A stretch of 64,000 nt of DNA from Hermetia illucens (Eukaryota > Arthropoda > Insecta > Diptera > Stratiomyidae). The notes beneath the pieces are model-generated. The model did no database searches, was not told the origin of the DNA, and saw only the letters and a program-made list of their open reading frames with translations. The DNA lies in assembly GCF_905115235.1 (NCBI RefSeq), contig NC_051849.1, positions 44,257,017 through 44,321,016 of the forward strand. The letters are read 5' to 3'. Positions 22,460 through 33,400 of this stretch are shown piece after piece; position 1 is the first letter of the stretch, and every line of letters starts with the position of its first letter. The position numbers and the translations under genes are program-made.

Positions 22460-23230
22460 TCATTACCGGTTCGCTGAAATGCACTTGAACTCTCTCGAGG
22501 TCTTCCCAAGAAGCTTATTCTTCAATCAAGATCGTGTCGGCCCAGTATAACGATGATAGGGCGAAAACTTGTTTAAACGAAGACATGGAGCCTTTGAGTA
22601 ACAGTGGTGCTCATTTTCCATGTGCTGCTCCCATATGCATCACAAAGAGAACTTTGTGGTGGAATAACATTAATTTGATGTTGAGGTATTTGCATTTTCA
22701 GATTTTAAACAGAACAGGGACAGCGGATCTAGCGCTGTTAATGTATCGGGTGACATCCAGCTCGACGCCACCCTCGGAAGAAACAACACTACCAAGATAG
22801 ACAAATTGGTAAACGCCCTCGATGTTCTATCTCTTAATGCAGATAGGAAGAGTGCGACGACCCGTCAGACTGAGAACTTGCTTTTGTTAGCATTTATCTT
22901 GAGTCTGACTGTTTGTCTTCGTTCTCCAAATACAGAGCCAGTTGGCTTTGTCAAGGCGTTTAAAAAATAATTTGATGGGCCATTGAAGCCCTCTACGTTC
23001 TCCGGGCAAGGAAGCATGAGGCACGTCACAGGTAGAAGGAATAGTATCGACGACAGAATGCAACCTTGTCGAATTCCACTCTATACTTCAAATTCTTCAG
23101 GAATCTTATCTCGATGAAGACGTAACATTTTGCATAACAATGATAATCGAATCTAAGACAGTGATTATTCCGCTGAAATTGTGGTGAATAAAATCGAAGA
23201 ACATCTAAAGATTGTTAATTATTTGGATTG
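22460..23230 (-). mobile_element. LINE fragment (RTE-like), RT thumb region
   Basis: Read on -, the strand gives a LINE-type segment: a QTVRLKINANKSK-like stretch, then an FVYLGS-like and a VTRYINSARSA-like motif, with many stops. It corresponds to the palm-thumb border of RTE-like elements. It is too decayed to assign to a family found elsewhere in the window. Confidence 0.5.
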
Positions 23231-23639
23231 TGCTCCAGCAAAAAATTCGTTTGCAGGCTTCATTAGAACTTTGAATTAGTCACAAACGTGAAGGTGCATC
23301 CGCTTAAATATTCTTGGTTAGGTTGGAGCACCCTTTTCATGTGATGTAATCGCCGATATTGAATAGCTATCCCTGAACAACACTGCTCTCATACTCCAGT
23401 CGATTCTCGTTGAACTGAAATATTTCCGGAATTTGTTAAATTTTTAGAAACCTTAGACTAGCAAATTCGGAATCGTTATTTTGCACCTCTGTTCCTCAGC
23501 TTTAACCTTTCTCCGTTTCTGTTTCTTATAAGCAATGTTACATATCTGGGCAAAGTTACCTTGCACTGCTATCGGTCTCATGGGTTCGACTAAATTGTAC
23601 GTAATATTCTACGTCTTTCTTCAGCTGAAAGCAGAAATT

Positions 23640-24030
23640 CATAAGCTTCAATGAAAATATCATATCACATTGAGAATTTTTACCTTTCCGGATATCACGC
23701 AGTGTAACAATTATAGAGCTATCATATTGCTAGGTGCCATCTATAAGATATTCTCTGCTATCTTGCTTGGCCAGATAGTCTCATATGCCCAGAACCTCGT
23801 CGGTCCATACCAAAAAGGCTTCACTCTATGAAAATCAGCAACAGATCAGATTTCCTCTGAGCGATAAGCGATGAAAAATTATTAGAAGATGGCCATCAGC
23901 TACACCATCTTTTCATCGACTTCAAGGCCACTTATAATAGCATAGCTAGGGTAAAACTGTATACATCCATGAGAAAATTCGGTATCCCGATGAAATTGAT
24001 AAGACTGACTACGCTGACCCTAACCACCAC
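23640..24030 (+). mobile_element. RTE-like LINE (family B), RT fingers fragment
   Basis: The + strand reads AIYKIFSAILLGQIVSYAQN, VGPYQKGFTL, LLEDGHQLHHLFIDFKATYN and LYTSMRKFGIPMKLIRL, closely similar to the same region of the long family-B copy at 30325-32610. It stops abruptly near 24030, where an opposite-strand element begins. Confidence 0.72.
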
Positions 24031-24039
24031 CTCTTCGAA

Positions 24040-25205
24040 CTTTACCAAATGTTATACGTTCATGTGCTCATCAATGTGAATGAGAAGTTGACCGTTGACG
24101 TTCTTCACAGGACCATCGAAAGATTTGCGACCACATGCAAGATCTTTCGCCATCTGCGACATCTTCCCTCATCAGCGCATTGGCAATTTTTTTTTGTCAG
24201 GGCATACACTACGATGAACTTCTGGGGATTTCACTCGGTAATGGAGTTCGAGCGGGTCAATCCCGACATCACTCGCAGCGATCAGTAGCAACCCATTCAA
24301 CCCCTTCCGTTCATCGGTCCACTTCCACGATTCCGCAGCTAAATCTTATGACGCCTCTTCGCAGAGCATTTTTAATGCAACCCAATGTTCATCGATATTC
24401 TCAGGAGGGTTGAAACCCAACTGACCTTATGCCAGACTTTCTGCTCGAACAACGTGCCACCAATAACGAGGCGATGGAAGTTGCAAAAATCCACGAACCT
24501 CCCACCATTAACGTTACGGTCGTCAAGACCGTGATTCCCCACCACATGTCCGAGCAAGATATTGTCAGATCCCACCATGGCATTCAGGTCACCCATCAAG
24601 ATCACAATGCCACCTTTAGGAAACCTCTCCTGAACTGCGTTCAATTGCTCGTAAAAAGTATCCTTCTATACTATATCGGAAATTTGCGTTGGTGCTTAAC
24701 ATTGTATAATTGTGATGCTCCTCAATCTGGACCTGAATCTAGTAGTTGTAGGCTGCCAGAAACCGGCTCCTAGAACAAAAGAGCGCGCCTTGTGTTAGCC
24801 ATTAGAAGCAACCCCATACCAATTTCGTGTCTGTTACCACTTGGCTTTCCAGAGTACAAAGCACATTGCCGCAAAAGGGAGAGGAATACTCTCCAGAGTC
24901 ACCCCATCTTACTTCACTTAGACCCAGAATATCGAGCTTATATCGCTGAAATTCCCGCTCAAGTTGGAGAGAGCGAGCATTCTGAGGACCCTCGCTGTCA
25001 TTATCAAGAAGCGTCCACACATTCCAGAAACCAATCATAGTCTGTTTTCGATAGCCAAAGGTCGTTGCCGTGAGGTGAGTCCCTATCTCAATATCAATAA
25101 GGTTTCAAAATTTTCAAGTTGCCCACAAATTTTTACCCCTTTTAGTCGCCTCTTACGACCAACAAGGAAGACTTTGAGTATATTTTTAAACCTCAAGTCA
25201 CGGGG
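24040..25205 (-). mobile_element. LINE (family C), endonuclease half
   Basis: On -, the order is endonuclease start MIGFWNVWTLLDNDSEGPQN, ELDILGLSEVRW-like RYKLDILGLSEVRWGDSGEY, then GGIVILMGDLNAMVGSDN and VNGGRFVDFCNFHRLVIGGT, the GDLNA and SDH-type region of LINE endonucleases. The part nearest 24040 is the linker toward RT. Homologous pieces lie at 38260-39520, 40390-40850, 53160-54007 and 63600-64000, all on -. Confidence 0.75.
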
Positions 25206-25206
25206 C

Positions 25207-25315
25207 TAACCTTTTAGGGATATCGAATTGGTGGAACTCGACGAAAAATTTGGATGGCTGGGGTTCCTTAATAAGGCAGGCCTAGACTGGATACTGGTTG
25301 CTGCGCCGCTGATGA
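25207..25315 (+). mobile_element. RTE-like LINE (family B), terminal 110 bp
   Basis: The sequence GGGATATCGAATTGGTGGA through GGTTGCTGCGCCGCTGATGA matches the extreme 3' end of the family-B copies at 7660, 30325 and 37735, here on +. It has the same strand as the 23640-24030 piece and is separated from it by the opposite-strand family-C element. Confidence 0.7.
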
Positions 25316-26356
25316 GTACTCGTATATAAATATGCTAACCAAAACCTGAGATATTTTGTCTGTAAGGAAATTAGTTATTATGATTTCTCTGAGTTCATTT
25401 CCAAGTTTGTGAATTTTTGGCAGGCAGATCCTTAACAATACCCGAGTTTGACAGGCTGGGTGCAATAACGTTCACAATTATGGCTCTACAATTTTTCAGA
25501 GCCTACTCAACTCCCTTGATGGAACCTGGTAATTCCTCGGAGTTTAAAATATCGTCCATTACTACCTTTTTCTCAACTAGAGCATCGTATTCGTTTTATT
25601 CCACGTGACAGCATGTTTCCTTTATCCGCATGTATATAATATATGGGTTTTCTGTTTAATTCTTTTTTATCTCCCTGATCAGTTATATTAGAGGTGTGAG
25701 GAGTGCTGCTAACCTCTCTCTGTACAGCCCAGACTCGAGAATAGGAAGGGTTCCTTGGGACGTATACGTCTCATATACAAAGTTTTATGTGTCTTACGCA
25801 TGGTGTATTGGAAGGCGCTACGATCGGAAATAATAAAGAAGTTGAGATGGAAATCTGCGACAAGTTACGAAAATAAACGCGAAGTAAAATTTAAAATAAG
25901 AAAATACTAGCTTGATCGTTTGTGTGAAACCTACCTGTACCACGATTGAAGAGGGAACATTCACAACGAAGCGAATCCCTGACCAATATTTCTTTTGTCT
26001 ACTATAATTTTATTATAATTTCTGTATGCCTCTTTAGACGCTGGGATCCTTACGAGGAGTTGAGGAGACCAAAGAGGATGTCCTCAGATTCAAAAAGTAA
26101 TGTTAATTCTTCATTTTAAAGTAGCATTCAGGAAAATATTTAAAATTAACACTCATCAATCAAAACAAGACAGAAACAAGTCGGGAGACAGGAAGCTTTT
26201 CTGTATTTCTTTTATAAAGAGATTTGAGTGTGCATTTGTCCTATTAGTATGTAGCACGTAATATATGCATATATTATGTGAAAATATCTACTTTCAAGTG
26301 ATATTGACATTCAAAGTCTTGAATTTGCACAGAAGCGACAGCTTCATTATTACTAG
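25316..26356. other. Intergenic, one exon-like stretch, otherwise nothing recognised
   Basis: Mostly AT-rich. At 26039-26101 (+) an acceptor-like TGCCTCTTTAG precedes 20 open codons (GVEETKEDVLRFKK at the end) and TAA. No partner exon is known, so this is only noted. Confidence 0.3.
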
Positions 26357-26629
26357 TTGTCCGGATAGCAGAGTGGTTAGAGCGCAAGGCTGTCGTACGG
26401 AAGGTCGCGGTTCAAATCTCGCTGGTGGCAGTGGGATTTGTATCGTGATTTGGCGTCGGATACCAGTCGACTCAGCTGTGAATGAGTACCTGAGTCAAAT
26501 CAGGGTAATAATCTCGGTCGAGCGCAATGCTGACCACATTGTCTCCTAGTGTACCGTTACGGTCTTGAATGAAGTGCTCTAACACACACTGGATTGTTGC
26601 GCCAACGATTATTATTATTATTATTATTT
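26357..26629 (+). repeat. tRNA-derived SINE, about 270 bp
   Basis: The head carries a polymerase III A box (TAGCAGAGTGG, 26366-26376) and B box (GGTTCAAATCTC, 26409-26420) about 32 nt apart. The tRNA-unrelated body (GATTTGTATCGTGATTTGGC onward) follows, with an (ATT)n tail at 26607-26629. A copy of the body and tail without the head occurs at 54008-54208. The head does not fold into a full acceptor stem, so it is not a tRNA gene. Confidence 0.8.
26366..26420 (+). promoter_or_regulatory. Internal pol III promoter (A and B boxes) of the SINE
   Basis: TAGCAGAGTGG fits the A-box consensus and GGTTCAAATCTC differs little from GGTTCGANTCC. Their spacing is normal for a tRNA-type promoter, so this copy could in principle be transcribed. 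Confidence 0.65.
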
Positions 26630-26934
26630 GTTAGTAATAGTGCGATTTTCACCATGCTGTAGCCTATATCGCCGCAAAATTTCGTGATTCTAGGATAAAC
26701 TTAAGGGGGGTTTTCCTACCAATTACTAAAAATTATAGTAATGTACTATTATTAACTTTATTTGAACAGGTATCGGTATGAAGGGTATTTTGGAGCCTAA
26801 GCAATCAGCAAGAACTCTAAGCTTCCTTTAACAAATATGTAAGGTGACCCCCGTCAGCTCCTCTCCCCTGAAATATATTTTAGATCTCCTACATCCTAGA
26901 ATTTCTTTTGTCCCTTGCATCATCAGTAAAACGA

Positions 26935-26940
26935 TTTATT
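26935..26940 (-). terminator. Possible polyadenylation signal of the SAPCD2-like gene
   Basis: TTTATT on + is AATAAA on -, about 265 bp past the stop codon of the - strand gene. Other AT-rich candidates exist nearby, so this is by position only. Confidence 0.3.
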
Positions 26941-27203
26941 TTAAATCATCATAAATTTAATGGCAACCAGCAGAATGATATATAAATAACATTTAAAAAT
27001 GTACAAATTTGTCTATAACTACGGTGTGTTATACACTCAACAAACTCATTTCTTGCACTAAAACAAAATAAAAACACAAAATGCTGCTATGATTCTCAAT
27101 GACGACAAAGTAAAATTAAGCTAGATTAGATCCTTTGATGCGCACTAAAAACAAAACATATCGTTCCTTACTGCCTCCCTTCGGATGTTACTATTCTCTG
27201 AGT

Positions 27204-27404
27204 TCATGTCTTCAGTTGGTTAAGTGCATCATTGGTTTGCTTCAAACTATGTTGTGTCGGACGATGATGTACTGCTAAGTTCATATGGGATGGAAATCCT
27301 CCGCGCTCCCAACTGAATTGAAGGGCTGACAGGTGTCGGTTGATCTCCATGACACGGGCTCGTTGGAAATCTAAACGCTCCTGATGCGCTTCAGACCATT
27401 GTTC
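27204..27404 (-). CDS. SAPCD2: SAPCD2-like exon 2 (terminal)
   Basis: Acceptor TTTGTTTCAG opens EQWSEAHQERLDFQRARVME and INRHLSALQFSWERGGFPSH, ending LNQLKT and TGA. The charged helical start continues the coiled coil of exon 1, and the phase is compatible. The 6.8-kb gap makes the join an inference, but the peptide is clearly coding and no other gene nearby could own it. Confidence 0.75.
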   Translation of the reverse strand, partial: EQWSEAHQERLDFQRARVMEINRHLSALQFSWERGGFPSHMNLAVHHRPTQHSLKQTNDALNQLKT

Positions 27405-30400
27405 CTGAAACAAAATAAATATTCTATTATTTGGAATTAAATTGGACAAGAAAGGTGATTCTTTTGGAAGGCTAATATTGAGTATCCTTAAGGAATATTC
27501 GCGGACATGAGATATCATGGTTTGTATTTCACACTCAAGAAGTTTGTTTATTATATAGTAACTAATCTACACGATCAGTATTTCATCAGTTTGGTGTCAG
27601 TCAAAATGTCAAAATTATGCCAGACTGATCGTCTATGGCAGTGACTGATGGTTTGATAAATATTAAAATTTTGAAATAAAATCTGTCAGTGCAGCTCACC
27701 TGATGATAGGCTCAGTATAGTGCAGTTTTCGTTACCTTATTTACTTCTGGTGAGCGAATGATAACGGCTACTATAATAATAGGGAGCAAAAAGTAACCGC
27801 TGCTTTTGACAAACAAGGGCAAGAGATATCATCCTGAAACTAGAAAGCTGACGCTCCTTGGGTCAACAACCTGAAGATTATTATTATTTACCGAAGGCGG
27901 CAGTAGACACATTGCTATCAAGTGAAAGAGGGAGCCTAGAGCGAAATTGAAATACGAATCCAGCTGGATATACAAAGTAAAATAAAAGCGAGAGCGAATC
28001 CTTAAAATTGATGGTAGCCGGGCATATTATAGATTGTACGTTGTTAAGGAATGCAGAAACAGCAGATTCGCAAGACAGCCTGCAGACGAAAATAGATTAA
28101 ACCCGACACGGGCAACATTCAATCCAAGCTGCTCAAAGAGGTACCAAATGAGGCACCTGGCAATAACATACAATATCCTTCAGCTTCACCCAACACCCGA
28201 TTTTCTTGATTAAAATATCGCTTAATAAGATGAAATATATAAATACCAGAAGATCAACTATCAAGGTTGTCCCAAATTATACGATAAATACCTATTGGAG
28301 GACTTTCTCCGAAACGAATTGCATGGTTGGCTGCAACTAAATTTGATGCAAGCAGCGACGCAATAGTAGTTTCCGCGAATCAGGAGAGCATTCAAAGTAA
28401 ATTTAAACAACATAATATATTGATCCAATCATTTTCGATGATCGCGCGTTAGGTGGGAGCAAGGGCTGTGGTAGTGAAAGCGTGTGGTCATAACATAGTA
28501 ACCTTAACTCTCGATTTCTGCTCTTATTAAGTTGGTCAATCGAGAGGTCAATAGATTTGAACAGTTTTAAAGGTAAGCTGCTTAAAAAATGTGCGTTTTC
28601 TTCAAGTTGTAGTAAAATCGTGTATTTGACAGTATGGGCAGAAAAGCTGATATTCCAGCACCTAAAACTAATAATTGCCGAAAAATTGCCCGACTCGAGG
28701 AGGTAAGTGTCAGTGCTGTTTCTACATATGCTAAAAATTTCCATGAAAGAAATAGCAGTCAACCAAGTCTATGATCGAACATAAGGGCAAATGCAAAACC
28801 GCGCAAAGAATAGATCGGGTAGCGGTTCAAAAATTGTTAGAGAAACGCAAAACAACTTTTAAGAAAGTCTAAAAAAAATTGGAGACTATTTTACCCATTT
28901 GAAAATTGAAACGTCGATGTGGTGAGGTCTAAAATCATATCGTCCCACAAAAAGGCCAAAACTCATCAAAGGCGTTGGATAAGATCTATTTTAATTTTGC
29001 AAAGCAGTACAAAACATTCACTGCAGTAGACTAGGAAACTGTAAAACTTGAATGAAAAGCAATTTCAAAGTATTTGGTTTTTTTAGCTCCCGTTTAGTGA
29101 TGAACCCACTTTGAAGGCATTGACAGACCAATTTGTTTCTGTTAGGAAGCGATTAAGAGAAAAGAGCACTCTTCTTGCGTTCAAATAACTGCTAAACCCC
29201 CTACTTCAGTCATGGTTTGGGGAGTGGTAGTGAAAAAAAGTCCTGAACCCTTGTACTTTGTGAAAGGGAGCAAAAACCAGCACGAGAGTCCTAGGGGCAT
29301 TTACATGAGTACCTGTCTCGTGGATTTAATTCCACGGTCTTCTTAAGGCACGGATTGATTTTCTGACCACAATCAGAGCCCCGCTGTGACAAGGAACAAC
29401 GGTACCCGTCTATACCGAGTGCATAGCTCAGCATTCATACTGGTGGATGCAAGGCCTACCGAAATTTCTACCGAACTAAGGAGTACGGCACCCGTGTTGA
29501 AACGCAACACCACGCTGAGACCCGAAGGTCTCCGTTCGCTTAAACACAACCACAACCTCCATGAAGTTTCCACTAGGGGGCCAACCGCAAACAACCGAGC
29601 TCAACGCACATACAACAGGAATTCTCCTGAAGTATGTGAGTCCAGGGGCTATTCCAGTTCCCATGGTACCAGTATACCACTTCATGACTATTGCCACTTC
29701 AGATGAGTCCCCGTGCAGACTCGGGCCTTTCCAGCATTCGGCCGGCAACCCAATGCAATACAGCGTCTCCCGGTGCCACCACCATGGAAGTTCTCCTCGG
29801 CCACTTGGTTTTGGTTCAGCCGACAGGGTTACTGCCCGGTCTTCCTCCCTGCCACCTCTGAGCACCAGCAAGAACCAGAAACAAGTCTTAAAAGATGGTC
29901 TTTTGCCATTTAAGCAACGGAGATTCTACAATCATTATGCAAGGCAATGCACACTGTCATACCGCGAAATTTGTCAAGAGATTGCTGTCCAGTCAAAATA
30001 TCACCGCTCTTCCTTGGTCACCAAAGTCTCCTGAAATATCAAAATCAATTCAAAATGGTTAGAGTATTTTAAAACAAAAAGTTTATGAGACGCAAATCCC
30101 TACGGAAAAATTTTAACACAAAATATTGGCGAAGTATGCCTGGGCAATCTCCTTATCGTATAATGTATTGAGCCTTGTGTTCAGAGTATGCCAGAATTGA
30201 ACGAATTTTAAACAGGTGGATGGAAAAAATGTTAATAGCCATTAGATAAAAATAAGCATATTTTATTTAAATAGCCCTTTTACCCTTTTGAACTATAATT
30301 TACTTTATTTCATTGTTCAAAATCATCATCATCATCAACGGCGCAACAACCGGTATCTGGTCTAGGCCTGCCTTAATAAGGAACTCCGGACATCCCGGTT

Positions 30401-33400
30401 TTACGCCGAGGTCCACCAATTCGACACCCCTAAAAGCTGTCTGGCGTCCTGGCCTACCCATCGCTCCATCTCAGGCAGGGTCTGCCTCGTCTTCTTTTCC
30501 TATCATATATATTGCCCTTATAGACCGTCCGGGCTGGATCATCCTCATCCATACGGATTAAGTGACCCGCCCGCCGCAACCTATTGAGCCGGATTTTATC
30601 CACAACCGGACGGCTATGGTATCGCTCATAGACTTCGTCGTTATGTCTCGGGTGGTTCTTCCCATGATGTCGATGTCGTCAGCATAGACCAGTAGTTAGG
30701 TGGACTTAAAGAGGATCGTACCTCTTGCATTTACCTCAGTATCACGGATCGCTTTCTCGAGGGCCAGGTTAAAGAGGGCGCATGATAGGGTATCCCCTTG
30801 TCGTAGGCCGTTGTCGATGTCGAATGGTCTTGAGAGCGATCCTGCTGCTTTTATCTGGCCTCGCACATTGGTCAGGTCAGCCTAGTCAGTCTTATCAGTT
30901 TCGTCGGGATACCGAATTTTCCCATGGCCGTGTACAGTTTTACACTGGCTTTGCTATCATAGGCGGCTTTAAAGTCTATGAATAGATGGTGCAACTGTTG
31001 TCCATATTCCAACAGTTTTTCCATCGCTTACCGCACAGAGAAAATCTGATCTGTTGCTAATTTGCCTGGAGTGAAGCCTCTTTGGTATGGGCCCATGATG
31101 TTCTGGGCGTATGGGGCTATCCGACCTAGCAAGATAGCGGAGAATATCTTTTAGATGGTACTCAGCAACGTGATACCTCTATAATTGCTGCACTGCATGA
31201 TATCTCCCTTTTTGTGTATGAAACACACAATGCCTCGTTGCCAATCGTCAGGCATTGATTTGCTGTCCCATACCTTGAGCATCAGTTGATGAACCACTTG
31301 GTGTAACTGGTCGCCTCCATATTGAACCAATTCGGCTGTAATTCCATCGGCTCCTGGCGACTTATGACGTTAATGCCGATGAATTGCACGGACTGTTTCT
31401 GCTGGTGGCAGTATCTGTCCGTCATCTTTAGTTGGCGGGACCTCCAACTCGCCGATGTTGTGGTTGTTCAGTAGCTCATTAAACTACTCAACCCATCGCT
31501 CCAATATGCCCATTCTGTCGGAAATCAGATTTTCCTCTTTGTCTCGGCAGAATGAACATCGAAGGTGTATAAAGCTTCATCCTGCTGACTTGTTTGTAAA
31601 GCAGCCGCACCTGGTGCGGTTGCTCCCTGTACTTTTCTAGTTCACAGACTTGTTGGTTCTCCCAGGCTTCCTTTTTCCGTCTGTGAAGTCTTTGAGAATG
31701 CAACATTACACGGTATGCAGCATTCTTCCGTTCCGTTGCTAGCTTACATTCATCGTCAAACCAGCCGTTCCGACTCTTTTTGCGGCTGGGGCCAAGTATC
31801 TTTGTGGCCGTATTTATGATAACGTTCTTCAGGTGGTTGTGACGATCATTTGTTGATGCCTCATCTTCATGTCCTACAACACGTGGTCAATTTGGTTGAA
31901 AGTGGTTCCGTCTGGAGAAGCCCATGTATGTTTGTGGACCGCTTTCCGCGCAGACCAGGTACTTCCAACAACCATTTCGTGTGATACTGCTAATTGGATA
32001 ATCCGCAGTCCGTTATCATTTGTATTTTGGTGTAAGCTGTGGAAGCCAACGTATCGCCTGAATACGGGCTCCTTCCCTACTTGGCTGTTAAAATCCCCAA
32101 GTATGATTTTGATATCATATCTGGGACAGGCTTTGAGGGTTTGTTCTACTGCCTCGTAGAAGGTATCCTTCTCCGACTCTGCAGTATCCTCTGTAGGGGC
32201 GTGAACGTTAATGAGGCTTATACTTCTAAACTACACCGAGCACATGCTTTACTGGATGGCCACTATAATATATGGTGTAGCGGCTCTTCTCCAGGAAACC
32301 GGTCCCTACCCAACGCATCTCTTGTAACGCTGTTACATCAGCCCTATATTAGGACAGGGTATTGACTAGCTGCTCAGCAGCTTCAGCTTCAGAGAGCGCA
32401 AGTTCCATGAGAAAATGCGCAAATCGTTATTCCGTTATCGTTGCCGGATTCGTCGTTGTGTAATCCGTCCAGTCCATGGCTCCTGTTGTGGCTTCGTAAC
32501 AAGTTGTTTTCCGTGTAGGTTTGTCAACCCTACTCAACCCCCAACCTGGAAGACCAGTTGGTACAATTTGACCCGTTTTTAGGCACGGGAGACTCGCCTT
32601 TATCCTTCTCCGTTTCGTTAAGAAAGAGCTCCCAGCGTGGAGGTGGAGATAGGGTTTGGTAGTAGAGCTGTTGGTGTTGGTTTAGCAGGCATTTCCCAGG
32701 TTTTATACTCCATCGTGGGTATTAACCCACGTTTCGCTCTGGGACCTATACTACCCTTTGAGATCCTGCACTGTATATACATCCAAAACAATGATCTCGC
32801 CACTCCTCATGCATTCTTCGGAGGTTTAGGTTCTTAGCAAGAAAAATACGAACGTGGGTAACGTTCGAGAGAAGAATTTTTGGGCTTCTGCAAGAGAATG
32901 GACGTTGCAGACCCTAGCTCAGATGGAGAATCTGGCGTTTCGCTTGTATCGAAAGCTGTATCGTTGTACACGTATTATAAAATATTGACGAAAGTAATCG
33001 AACGACGACTGATCGACATCATCGGAGAATATGAAGGTAGCCTCAGAGCTGAACGAACGATAACAGACTAGTTATTATCGGTTAAATACGATAGCGTGAA
33101 CCGAATGCTCTATGCAGAATAAGAATCGAACCAGAAACCCCACCAAAATTAACCCGGTTAGTAAAAGCCACAGTGGATGACAAAGATAGCCAATAGGGCA
33201 AAGGGATGGTCGTACCACCACTTTCTTTAACTTAGTGCTCCAACACGTTGTCAGGAAGGTGAGTTTAGTTAACATCAGAGGTATGCTACTGGAGAAACCT
33301 ACGCAATGGGTGGCGTATATAGAAGACGTAGATATTCTTCCAGAACGAAATACATGACATCAACCCGAAAAAACTGCTTCTATTAAGGAAAATATTCCAA

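Noticed and set aside
26357-26432. Functional tRNA gene
   Set aside because: A and B boxes are present, but the ends do not pair into an acceptor stem and a long non-tRNA body with an ATT tail follows, so it is a SINE head.
29476-29871. 131-codon open frame on - as a gene
   Set aside because: It lies within the repeat shared with 42005-42370, has no domain, and overlaps an equally long + frame.
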